14,855 nt of DNA, taken from positions 1 to 14,855 of the forward strand of contig JAUNKI010000034.1 of NCBI GenBank assembly GCA_030532815.1, in the 5' to 3' direction. Position 1 is the first letter of the stretch. Each line of letters begins with the position of its first letter. The notes under the pieces were generated by a model. The model was not told the origin of the DNA. It saw nothing but the letters and a program-made list of their open reading frames with translations, and searched no databases. Shown in pieces: positions 1-5,568 of this stretch. The translations under genes were made by a program, and so were the position numbers. Source of the stretch: Leptotrichiaceae bacterium. Lineage in GTDB: Bacteria; Fusobacteriota; Fusobacteriia; Fusobacteriales; Leptotrichiaceae.

Positions 1-759
1 AGAAGTCAGTGCATTTTCTATTTTCGGCAAATTCAAAGTTTCTATCGGAGAAATTAATTCATTTGCATTACAAGACTCTTCTTTTTTATCATAACTGTTA
101 TCTCCTTTATGACCGAACACACGAAGTCCTACTTTTGCATTTTCAGGCATTTGAGATAACACTCTTTGAATAGATTCTTTTGCAATTTCCATCATTGTTT
201 TATTTCCGATTTTTTTTATCATTGAACCGGAAGCATCCAACACAATTTCTACGTTGACGTTCATATTTTCTTCAATTTTTTTATGAGTAAAAGGATTTTC
301 CATATCATTTTTAAAAATTACATATGAAAAACGGTCTATAGTTTCAAAAGGTGTATAATCATAGCCGATGATATATAAAAATTGTTTAAACATACGTTCT
401 ATTTCCTGATCGGAAGCTTCTTCAGATAAACTTGGTTTGATTTTTTTCATTTCATTTCGGATATTTTCTTTCCATAATTCCATCTTTTCAATATATTTTT
501 CTTCATAAACGCTTGGAATCTGGTATATTCCTGCAGGAGCATCAACTATCCCTTCATAGGTATAAACTATGTCCGGTAAATCACTATTAACTCCTTTTCC
601 CGCCTGTAATTCTTCCTCACTTAAATTTTTTTCCGTTTTTTCATCATTATTTTTTATATTTTCCGATTGTTCTTCTTTTTTTCCAAAACATGAAACTAAA
701 ACTGTAAATAAAAGAAGTAGCCATATAAATTTTAAATTTTTATTTTTTTTTAATTTCAT
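1..759 (-). CDS. VWA-domain lipoprotein, C-terminus beyond window
   Basis: This open frame starts at ATG 757-759 behind a strong AGGAGG and runs 253 codons to the left edge without a stop, so the 3' end is missing. Residues 9-23 are a hydrophobic signal segment after a lysine-rich start, ending in the lipobox LVSC with Cys24 as the predicted lipidated residue. A Glu/Lys/Asn-rich linker (about 26-60) leads to a von Willebrand factor A domain from about residue 168. Its MIDAS metal site DASGS lies at 175-179, and GLRVFGHKGD follows at 211-220. The pairing of lipoprotein signal, MIDAS and RVFGHKG resembles the Bacillus YwmC/YwmD group, which have no firmly established role that I know of. Inferred: a surface-anchored, metal-dependent binding protein. 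The gene lies downstream of a GNAT gene on the same strand, with 112 bp between. Confidence 0.85.
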   Translation of the reverse strand, partial: MKLKKNKNLKFIWLLLLFTVLVSCFGKKEEQSENIKNNDEKTEKNLSEEELQAGKGVNSDLPDIVYTYEGIVDAPAGIYQIPSVYEEKYIEKMELWKENIRNEMKKIKPSLSEEASDQEIERMFKQFLYIIGYDYTPFETIDRFSYVIFKNDMENPFTHKKIEENMNVNVEIVLDASGSMIKKIGNKTMMEIAKESIQRVLSQMPENAKVGLRVFGHKGDNSYDKKEESCNANELISPIETLNLPKIENALTS

Positions 760-871
760 TCTTAAAATCCTCCTAAAAAATAAAATTTTTCAATTTAAAT
801 TAAATATAAATTTACTATCCACTTTAAATTTTTATTTTACATATTTTTCAATGTTATTATTTTTTAATATT

Positions 872-1420
872 TCAAAGAATTTTTCCCATTTTTATGCAAT
901 TATTGTAAGTTTGGTCTTTCAGTTTATATCCGTTAGGAATACAACCCCATTTTTCAAAACCGAACTTTTCATATAAATTTAAAGCTCTGCGATTATCCGA
1001 ATAAACTTCCAGTTCTATCTGCTCATATCCCATTTTTTTAGCATTTTCAATAATTTCAGTCATCAGAAGATTTCCTATACCCATTTTCCAAAATTCTTTT
1101 TTTACTGTTATTCCGAATGTAGCACGGTGTTTTACTTTAATACGTTCAGAAATGGGAACTATATTACACATTCCCGCCATGTTTCCGTTTATATGAACAG
1201 ATAAAAATAATTTATTCGCAGCTTTTTCAATTTTTTCCAAATATTCCGCTGTTTTCTGTACATCCGTGTCGACTTCTTCCGGATAAGTCAGTAAAAAATC
1301 CGTTTCCGAAGTTGTTTCTTTTCTGCATTTTATAATATCTTCGGCATCACTCCCTTTAGCACTTCTTATACTGCATATTTCATTATTTTTCAGCTTATAT
1401 TCTCTTAAAGTAAAAATCAT
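872..1420 (-). CDS. GNAT-family N-acetyltransferase
   Basis: A 182-residue cytoplasmic protein with the GNAT fold signature. The acetyl-CoA-binding segment is at about 103-120, with KMGIGNLL as the phosphate-contacting loop. The C-terminal part, ELEVYSDNRRALNLYEKFGF (136-155), is the usual beta5-alpha4 region. It should move acetyl from acetyl-CoA to an amine; the acceptor cannot be read from sequence. I chose the ATG at 1418-1420 because AAGGAGG lies 4 nt upstream of it. The frame stays open to an ATG at 1499-1501, but that ATG has no ribosome binding site and the extra 27 residues lie outside the family fold. The Nudix gene ends 119 bp upstream, so the two may be co-transcribed. Family certain, substrate unknown. 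Confidence 0.85.
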   Translation of the reverse strand: MIFTLREYKLKNNEICSIRSAKGSDAEDIIKCRKETTSETDFLLTYPEEVDTDVQKTAEYLEKIEKAANKLFLSVHINGNMAGMCNIVPISERIKVKHRATFGITVKKEFWKMGIGNLLMTEIIENAKKMGYEQIELEVYSDNRRALNLYEKFGFEKWGCIPNGYKLKDQTYNNCIKMGKIL

Positions 1421-1539
1421 AACGCCTCCTTCCACCTGATAATAAAATCTTTTTAGCTCCAAATGGTTCCTAACAAAAAGTGTTTTATAAAAGGTTTTCA
1501 TATTTTATAATTTTTATAATCTCAAAAAAATATTCTCGT

Positions 1540-2160
1540 TTAATCGAATATTGTATCCCAGTTCTCCGAATTATATGCATCAAAACACATTTTTATCTGA
1601 TTAAAATTATTTTTTTCAATAGAAAGTTCAGGAAGATTATCCAACTTAAAATACCCGCTTTCGGTAGTTTCAATATTTTTTTTGAATTTTCCTCCGAGAA
1701 GAGAACATAAAACGAATATTTTATAAATTGCATATGGATAAAAAGGCAGATTATGTTTTTCCCTGTCTACCACTGCTATTACTTTTTCAGGTAAAACATC
1801 CACTCCCGCTTCCTCTTTGGATTCTTTAATCACATTTTCCTTCAAAGTCAGATTAATATCCGCCCAACCTCCGGGTAGTGACCATTTACCGTCATTTTCT
1901 CTAACCAATAAAATCCTGTTATTTTTGAATATTGCTGCACGTACGTCAATTTTAGGTGTCTGATAACCTTTTTCATTACAGAAAAGCTCTTTTACCTTTT
2001 CAATGGAGATTTCTGATTTATGACTTATCATTTCAGCAGAAATTTCTCTTATCCGCTCATATCTCTCCAAATCAAATTTATCCTTTCCGTATTCTAATCC
2101 TGCCTGTGCCAAACTTTGCAATTCCATTGCCCATTTAAGCCATTTTTCTCTTTCAGCCAT
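1540..2160 (-). CDS. Nudix hydrolase with N-terminal helical domain (YjhB-like)
   Basis: A 206-residue protein in two parts. The N-terminal region, about 1-60, has the pattern WLKWAMELQSLAQAGL then ERYERIREISAEM, typical of the helical domain found before some Nudix hydrolases such as Bacillus YjhB. A Nudix fold follows from about residue 70. The Nudix box spans 98-120 (GWADINL to KESKEEAGV). Metal-binding Glu113, Glu116 and Glu117 are kept, but the usual early Glu is Leu104 and the usual Arg is Lys112. The enzyme should hydrolyse a nucleoside diphosphate linked to another group. Relatives with this N-domain have been linked to ADP-ribose or CDP-choline, but the substrate here is open. Start is the ATG at 2158-2160, with AAAGG about 8 nt upstream. 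It heads a likely short operon with the GNAT gene. Confidence 0.87.
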   Translation of the reverse strand: MAEREKWLKWAMELQSLAQAGLEYGKDKFDLERYERIREISAEMISHKSEISIEKVKELFCNEKGYQTPKIDVRAAIFKNNRILLVRENDGKWSLPGGWADINLTLKENVIKESKEEAGVDVLPEKVIAVVDREKHNLPFYPYAIYKIFVLCSLLGGKFKKNIETTESGYFKLDNLPELSIEKNNFNQIKMCFDAYNSENWDTIFD

Positions 2161-2210
2161 AAATTAAACCTTTCAAAATATTTTACGCTTTCTGTAAAAA
2201 TCAAATTGAT

Positions 2211-2216
2211 ATTATA
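2211..2216 (-). promoter_or_regulatory. Candidate -10 box for the Nudix-GNAT genes
   Basis: A perfect TATAAT on the minus strand lies about 50 bp before the Nudix start codon, a natural distance for a promoter. No convincing -35 box is visible at 16-18 bp, so in this AT-rich DNA the call rests on the -10 match and its position. Confidence 0.4.
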
Positions 2217-2336
2217 TTTCTGAACTTTTTAAAAAAATTTAACAAAAATACTTACTTTTTCTATATGGACTCACTGACATCTCATACTCCCTTTTCTATA
2301 CTTTTTGAAAAAACTTTGCAAAACACTCCATTCACT

Positions 2337-2375
2337 AAAAAATCACAAACTCCCTTCGCTCAGACAGTGATTTTT
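2337..2375. repeat. Inverted repeat with CGCTCAG-type loop
   Basis: The arms AAAAATCAC (2338-2346) and GTGATTTTT (2367-2375) are perfectly complementary over 9 bp. They enclose a 20-nt loop containing CCCTTCGCTCAGACA. It lies in the non-coding stretch 2161-2770, upstream of the Nudix promoter. No gene is visible in it. It looks like a module of a dispersed intergenic repeat rather than a terminator, because no T tract beyond the arm follows. Confidence 0.5.
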
Positions 2376-2410
2376 CTAAACGCTCATTCCCGTATTTTTT
2401 TCGTTGAAAT

Positions 2411-2626
2411 AATTTGAATGTTGGGTTTTTACCTATATTTCGAGTTTTTATTTTGACTATTACAGTTTAATTATACTCTCATTTAAAACTGTTTCTTTAT
2501 TTTTTAGTTTCCTTCAACATTCAAATTTTACTACGTGAAAAATGCAGGAAGTGAGCGTCGTAAAAACATCCTTTTTGTTTTTACAGTGAACGGGCATTTT
2601 TGAGCAAAAGTAAAATTTGTATTGAA
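2411..2626. repeat. Nested imperfect inverted repeats, possible small palindromic element
   Basis: This 216-bp non-coding block contains several interleaved inverted repeats. AATTTGAATGTTG (2411-2423) is matched by its exact complement at 2515-2527. The segment 2513-2545 is imperfectly complementary to 2594-2626, sharing TTCAA, CAAATTTTACT and AAAAATGC in the same order. In the centre GTAAAAAC (2560-2567) pairs with GTTTTTAC (2577-2584). ACAGTTT (2462-2468) pairs with AAACTGT (2486-2492). No open frame of gene size is present on either strand. The layered symmetry suggests a degenerate MITE-like or REP-like element, or a strongly folded RNA if transcribed from deoB. Confidence 0.55.
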
Positions 2627-2638
2627 TTGTTTTTTGAT

Positions 2639-2662
2639 CGAACTTTTTTACAAAAAAGTTCG
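2639..2662. terminator. CGAAC(T)6 hairpin, likely bidirectional terminator
   Basis: A perfect 11-bp palindrome: CGAACTTTTTT, 2-nt centre AC, then AAAAAAGTTCG. It is the most stable of several A/T-tract hairpins behind deoB, and the one nearest to a GC-closed stem. It could end transcripts from either side, but the T tract is inside the stem rather than after it, so function is uncertain. Confidence 0.4.
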
Positions 2663-2675
2663 GATATATTGCGAA

Positions 2676-2695
2676 GCTTTTTTTCCAAAAAAAGC
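2676..2695. repeat. GC(T)7 palindrome downstream of deoB
   Basis: GCTTTTTTT, centre CC, then AAAAAAAGC forms a perfect 9-bp stem. It has the same design as the hairpins at 2639-2662 and 2718-2739 (homopolymer T/A arms with a two-base centre), which marks the three as a series. Confidence 0.5.
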
Positions 2696-2717
2696 GTGAA
2701 AACAGTTTTTTAATTCA

Positions 2718-2739
2718 AACCTTTTTTACAAAAAAGATT
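2718..2739. repeat. AACC(T)6 hairpin downstream of deoB
   Basis: The arms AACCTTTTTT and AAAAAAGATT surround centre AC and form 10 pairs with one C-A mismatch. It is the third member of the A/T hairpin series. A further T8-C-A7 inverted repeat at 2745-2760 lies almost directly after the deoB stop codon. Together they probably terminate the deoB transcript. Confidence 0.45.
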
Positions 2740-2770
2740 GGGTATTTTTTTTCAAAAAAATATAAAAAAT

Positions 2771-3946
2771 CTATAATATTTCCTTAGCAAAACTTCCTTC
2801 TTTTTCAGTTCCGAGCAAAATTTCCTCAATTGTAGCCGCTATATCCGCAAAAGTTTTCCTTGTACCGATATTTACATTTTTTTTGACTTTTTTTCCATAA
2901 ATTAATATCGGTATATATTCCCTCGTATGGTCTGTTCCCTTATATGTAGGATCATTTCCGTGATCGGCAGTTATTATGAGTATTTCATCATCTTTCAAAT
3001 TTTTCTGTATTTCAGGCAGCCAATTATCAAATTCCTTTAAAGCATTTACATATCCTTCAGGATTTCTTCTATGTCCATAAACAGTGTCAAAATCCACAAG
3101 ATTGGTAAATATAAGTCCTTTTGTATTTTCTTTTAATGCCGTAACCGTCTTTTTTATTCCATCCAGATTATCCTGATTGGCTTTTCTGTTATCGGTGATT
3201 CCCTTTCCGTTAAACAGATCACTTGTTTTTCCTATTCCTATTACATCAAGTCCTGCTTTTTTAATTCTCTCAAGCATTGATTCTTTGGGAGGATCTATGG
3301 AAAAATCATGCCTATTGGCAGTTCTTTGAAATTCTCCGACTTTTTTTCCTACATAAGGTCTTGCGATTACCCTTGAAACAGGAGATTTTTCATTACAGAT
3401 TTCAAGAGCGGTTTCACATGCTTTGTACAGTTCATCCAAAGGTATTGTATCTTCATTTGCCGCAATCTGAAATACAGGATCCGCTGACCCGTATACTATC
3501 CATTTTCCCGTTTTTATCTGTTCTTCTCCATATTTATCAATTGCCTCAGTTCCCGACATAGGTCTGTTCAGCATTACCTTTCTTCCTGTTTTTTCTTCAA
3601 ATTCCTTTATTACTTCATCTGAAAAACCGTTGACATAATTCGGAAAAGGCTTTTCCAGAGGCACTCCCGCTATTTCCCAGTGACCTGTCGTAGAATCCTT
3701 TCCTATGGAAACTTCAGCAGCCTTTCCATATGCTCCTTCGACATTTTCCACGGGAGGTGTTCCAAGTATCTCTGTTATATTTCCAAGTCCGAGTTTTCCC
3801 ATATTGGGCAGGCTCATACCTCCTACGGCTTTTGCCATATTCCCCAATGTGTTTGAACCTACATCATCAAAATCCTTTGCATCGGGAAGTTCTCCGGCTC
3901 CTACACTGTCCAGAACTATTAATGTTACTCTGCTAATATCTTTCAT
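2771..3946 (-). CDS. deoB: Phosphopentomutase
   Basis: A 391-residue cytoplasmic enzyme of the alkaline-phosphatase superfamily that interconverts (deoxy)ribose-1-phosphate and (deoxy)ribose-5-phosphate. It links nucleoside phosphorylases to DeoC and the pentose phosphate pathway. Metal-site residues are visible: Asp13 in VLDSVGAG, the DFDTVYGH segment (285-292), ADHGND (327-332) and DH at 339-340. GKDSTTGHWEIAG (82-94) carries the phosphorylated position, here apparently Ser85 where characterised enzymes have Thr. The start is the ATG at 3944-3946, with AAAGGAAC upstream. The frame continues to an ATG at 4025-4027, but those 27 residues read antiparallel family sense and overlap the Fic remnant, so I reject that start. 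Length fits the family. It lies downstream of deoC with a Fic remnant in between, and its RBS is 43 bp past that remnant. Confidence 0.96.
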   Translation of the reverse strand: MKDISRVTLIVLDSVGAGELPDAKDFDDVGSNTLGNMAKAVGGMSLPNMGKLGLGNITEILGTPPVENVEGAYGKAAEVSIGKDSTTGHWEIAGVPLEKPFPNYVNGFSDEVIKEFEEKTGRKVMLNRPMSGTEAIDKYGEEQIKTGKWIVYGSADPVFQIAANEDTIPLDELYKACETALEICNEKSPVSRVIARPYVGKKVGEFQRTANRHDFSIDPPKESMLERIKKAGLDVIGIGKTSDLFNGKGITDNRKANQDNLDGIKKTVTALKENTKGLIFTNLVDFDTVYGHRRNPEGYVNALKEFDNWLPEIQKNLKDDEILIITADHGNDPTYKGTDHTREYIPILIYGKKVKKNVNIGTRKTFADIAATIEEILLGTEKEGSFAKEIL

Positions 3947-3989
3947 TTTTATGTTCCTTTCTCTGATATTAAAATTTTCTGTTAATAAC

Positions 3990-4538
3990 TTACATTTTTC
4001 TATATTTTCTGCCTTTTCTTTCTCCAAGGGGTTCTAAAATTTTTTCTTTTACTAATTTATTTAAAAATCTTCTTGCTGTTGAATCTGAAACTTTTAATAA
4101 CTTTTGAACTTCATTGTTCTCAATATACTTGTTTTTTTCAAAATATAATTCTATTTTTTCCAACCTTTTCAATTCTTTATCAGTCATTTTATCAGTCATA
4201 TTTTTTTCATTTTTCTGCAGTTCTTCCAAACTGTCTTTTATTATTTTAAGACTGAACAAAATAAATGGTGTTGAATCTCCTAAATTATTCGAAAGATTAA
4301 TAGCTTTATAATATTCCTGTTGCTGTTTCTGAATTAAACTTTCTATCGGTAACCACACAAAAAATTCCTTCCATTTGGATAAAATCAGTGTGTGCCACAG
4401 CCTTCCTATTCTCCCGTTTCCGTCTTGGAAAGGATGAATAAATTCAATTTCATAATGAAAAACGCAGGATTTTATCAATGGATGAATTTTACTTTTTTTT
4501 AACCATAAAAATAACTCTTTCATTAACTCTGGAATCTA
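3990..4538 (-). pseudogene. 5'-truncated Fic-family gene remnant
   Basis: The frame from ATG 4521-4523 gives 177 residues carrying the Fic motif HPFQDGNGRIGR at 30-41 (catalytic His30), the helical end of a Fic domain, and a C-terminal winged-helix-like region (about 134-177, NEVQKLLKVSDSTARRFLNKL). Fic enzymes transfer AMP or a related group from nucleotides to hydroxyl side chains. The N-terminal half of the protein, where family members keep the ATP-flap and often an inhibitory helix, is missing. Family-like sequence continues in frame upstream of the ATG as Ile-Pro-Glu-Leu and then meets TAG at 4536-4538. No ribosome binding site precedes the ATG. Only 17 bp separate this stop from the end of deoC. 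I read it as a decayed gene left in the deo cluster. Reinitiation after DeoC could still make the fragment. Confidence 0.75.
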
Positions 4539-4555
4539 ATTTTTTTTACAGTTTA

Positions 4556-5221
4556 TCAATATTTTCCCTCTTCAACTTCCATTCCTTTTATTATTTCTAT
4601 TCCTGAACTTGTTCCTAATCTTGTAACTCCCAGTTCTATATATTTTTTTGCAGTTTCAAGATCCTTAACTCCACCGCTTGCTTTTACTTGAGCTTTCTCA
4701 CCCACTACGGATTTCATCAGTGCGACATCTTCAAAAGTTGCTCCTCCCGTACCAAATCCTGTAGAAGTTTTTACAAAATCGGCTTTTGCATTTAATGACA
4801 GTTCACATGCCTTTCTTTTTTCATCTTCAGTCAGATAACATGTTTCAATTATAACTTTCAGTATATTTTCTCCTATTGCCTGCTTTATTTCCCTTATTTC
4901 CTGTTCGACATAGTCATATTCCCCGTCTTTCAATGCTCCTATATTTATAACCATATCTATCTCGGAGGCTCCGTCCTCTATAGCTTTTTTGGCTTCAAAT
5001 ACTTTTACTTCCTTTTCCATTGCTCCTAAAGGAAATCCTACAACTGCCGCAACTTTTACATCACTGTCCTTTACTTGTTCATAGGCATATTTCACATTTG
5101 CTCCGTTTACACATACAGAAAAGAATTTATATTCTTTTGCTTCATCACATAGTTTTTTTATGTCTTTCTTTTGTGCTACTGCTTTTAAAATAGTATGATC
5201 AATATATTTATTTATTTCCAT
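4556..5221 (-). CDS. deoC: Deoxyribose-phosphate aldolase
   Basis: A 221-residue cytoplasmic class I aldolase that cleaves 2-deoxyribose-5-phosphate to acetaldehyde and glyceraldehyde-3-phosphate. The TIM-barrel active site is complete: Asp89 in EIDMVINIG, the Schiff-base Lys151 in FVKTSTGFGTGGAT, and Lys180 in VKASGGVKD, matching the three catalytic residues known from the E. coli enzyme. The N-terminus IDHTILK is typical and the length is normal for the short bacterial form. Start is ATG 5219-5221 behind AAAGGAAAAG. Its gene follows pdp and precedes deoB in transcription, the usual deo grouping. A 580-bp gap holding a plus-strand toxin-antitoxin-like locus separates it from pdp, so it probably needs its own promoter. 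Confidence 0.97.
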   Translation of the reverse strand: MEINKYIDHTILKAVAQKKDIKKLCDEAKEYKFFSVCVNGANVKYAYEQVKDSDVKVAAVVGFPLGAMEKEVKVFEAKKAIEDGASEIDMVINIGALKDGEYDYVEQEIREIKQAIGENILKVIIETCYLTEDEKRKACELSLNAKADFVKTSTGFGTGGATFEDVALMKSVVGEKAQVKASGGVKDLETAKKYIELGVTRLGTSSGIEIIKGMEVEEGKY

Positions 5222-5272
5222 TTTTCTTTTCCTTTCTTAATTTTTATTTTTATCATTAAAATTTATTAAAAA

Positions 5273-5301
5273 ATTGTAGAAATTTAATTTAAAATATAGC
5301 A
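5273..5301 (-). promoter_or_regulatory. Possible deoC promoter
   Basis: TACAAT on the minus strand (5273-5278) is a plausible -10 box about 50 bp before the deoC start. The -35 region at 17 bp (5296-5301) reads TGCTAT and is poor. The box overlaps the possible -35 of the plus-strand toxin gene, so the two promoters may be divergent and interfering. Weak call. Confidence 0.3.
5274..5300 (+). promoter_or_regulatory. Possible promoter of the small toxin-like gene
   Basis: TTGTAG (5274-5279), a 15-bp spacer and TATAGC (5295-5300) form a weak promoter-like pair. A start near 5307 would put the 5' end just before the 5315-5342 hairpin and give an RNA of about 190 nt up to the terminator. The call is driven by this fit more than by the match to consensus. 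Confidence 0.3.
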
Positions 5302-5314
5302 TGATTTATTTAGA

Positions 5315-5342
5315 CTTTCACTCTCAGTATCAGAGTAGAAAG
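5315..5342 (+). promoter_or_regulatory. 5' leader hairpin overlapping the toxin ribosome binding site
   Basis: CTTTCACTCT (5315-5324) pairs with AGAGT (5332-5336) and GAAAG (5338-5342), giving ten base pairs with one bulged A and a 7-nt loop. Its 3' arm takes in the first bases of the Shine-Dalgarno sequence AAAGGAGG (5339-5346). Folding would therefore reduce ribosome access to the small ORF, as leader hairpins do in Fst/par-type toxin mRNAs. Confidence 0.6.
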
Positions 5343-5344
5343 GA

Positions 5345-5378
5345 GGTTGTATAAATGATACTTCATATCTTATTAGAA
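5345..5378 (+). repeat. Direct repeat copy 1, over toxin SD and start codon
   Basis: This copy runs from the last GG of the ribosome binding site through the ATG into the sixth to eighth codons. Its core, 5356-5378, matches 5509-5530 except for one base and a one-base gap, including the identical 12-mer ATCTTATTAGAA. The upstream part (GGTT and scattered matches) is looser. The convergent small RNA, transcribed through copy 2, is complementary to this segment. Confidence 0.8.
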
Positions 5379-5456
5379 GTTTTTATTTCAATTATTTCTA
5401 ATTTACTTGTCTACTTTATAATTTTACTTATCAAAAGAAGAAATAGAAGGAAATAA
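5355..5456 (+). CDS. Small hydrophobic peptide, candidate type I toxin
   Basis: A 33-codon ORF, the only plus-strand gene I accept. It starts at ATG 5355-5357, 8 nt after a near-perfect AAAGGAGG, and ends at TAA 5454-5456. The peptide begins MILHILLEVF, continues as one membrane-spanning stretch of Ile, Leu, Val and Phe to about residue 26, and ends in the basic tail KRRNRRK. Size, single helix and charged C-terminus fit type I toxins that act at the membrane, such as Fst, Ldr, TxpA and BsrG, though I see no clear sequence kinship with any one family. The surroundings carry the argument: leader hairpin, shared terminator, convergent small RNA promoter and direct repeats. Translation is probably held back by the leader fold and by antisense pairing at the start codon. 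A plain small membrane protein remains possible. Confidence 0.75.
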   Translation: MILHILLEVFISIISNLLVYFIILLIKRRNRRK

Positions 5457-5468
5457 GAACTATAATAG

Positions 5469-5496
5469 AAAAACCCCTGCTAGCACAGGGGTTTTT
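5469..5496. terminator. Bidirectional terminator shared by toxin mRNA and antisense RNA
   Basis: AAAAACCCCTG (5469-5479) and CAGGGGTTTTT (5486-5496) form a perfect 11-bp stem with loop CTAGCA. A tracts on the left and T tracts on the right make it an intrinsic terminator on both strands. The loop holds CUAG, which fits the YUNR U-turn motif often used to start antisense RNA pairing, and TGCTAGCA across the loop is self-complementary. Confidence 0.9.
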
Positions 5497-5530
5497 GGTT
5501 AATACATTTGATACTACAATCTTATTAGAA
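5497..5530 (+). repeat. Direct repeat copy 2, inside antisense RNA region
   Basis: The second copy lies beyond the terminator and outside the toxin mRNA. The core TGATACT.CA.ATCTTATTAGAA (5509-5530) differs from copy 1 by one substitution and one missing base. It is transcribed in antisense in the small RNA, which provides the trans-pairing segment. Confidence 0.8.
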
Positions 5531-5540
5531 TCTCAAAAGT

Positions 5541-5568
5541 ATTATACCACATTTGAAATAAAAGTCAA
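5541..5568 (-). promoter_or_regulatory. Strong promoter of the antisense RNA
   Basis: On the minus strand TTGACT (5563-5568), a 16-bp spacer and perfect TATAAT (5541-5546) form the best sigma-70-type promoter in the window. No minus-strand ORF begins directly behind it. It points at the toxin gene, so its product must be the short RNA ending at 5469, unless some transcripts read on into deoC. Confidence 0.85.

Larger units (their letters stand above)
5469..5535 (-). ncRNA. Predicted antisense RNA antitoxin
   Basis: From the promoter at 5541-5568 a transcript should start near 5535, run toward the toxin gene and end at the shared terminator, about 67 nt long. It contains the complement of repeat copy 2. 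Because copies 1 and 2 nearly match, it can pair with the toxin mRNA across the start codon and early codons, as well as through the shared terminator stem-loop. That is the logic of RNA II in the par locus of plasmid pAD1. It would block toxin translation. No ORF is apparent in it. Start and end are predicted, not measured. Confidence 0.7.

Noticed and set aside
569..976. Plus-strand frame spanning the VWA-GNAT junction
   Set aside because: It crosses the start of one gene and the end of another, is Phe/Ser-rich from A/T runs, and has no RBS.
1421..1501. Extended N-terminus of the GNAT protein
   Set aside because: The internal ATG at 1418-1420 has AAGGAGG at ideal spacing; the upstream ATG has none.
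2639..2760. CRISPR-like array from repeated hairpins
   Set aside because: The units differ in sequence, are only about 20 bp, have irregular spacing, and no cas gene is present.
3947..4027. Extended N-terminus of DeoB
   Set aside because: No RBS at the upstream ATG, overlap with the Fic remnant, and the family begins at the internal Met that has AAAGGAAC upstream.
3990..4523. Fic toxin of a Fic-type toxin-antitoxin pair
   Set aside because: No small antitoxin gene with an inhibitory helix is adjacent, and the protein lacks its N-terminal half; a remnant explains it better.
5461..5466. TATAAT on the plus strand after the toxin stop
   Set aside because: No -35 at the right distance, and transcription would begin inside the terminator, so it is taken as chance.
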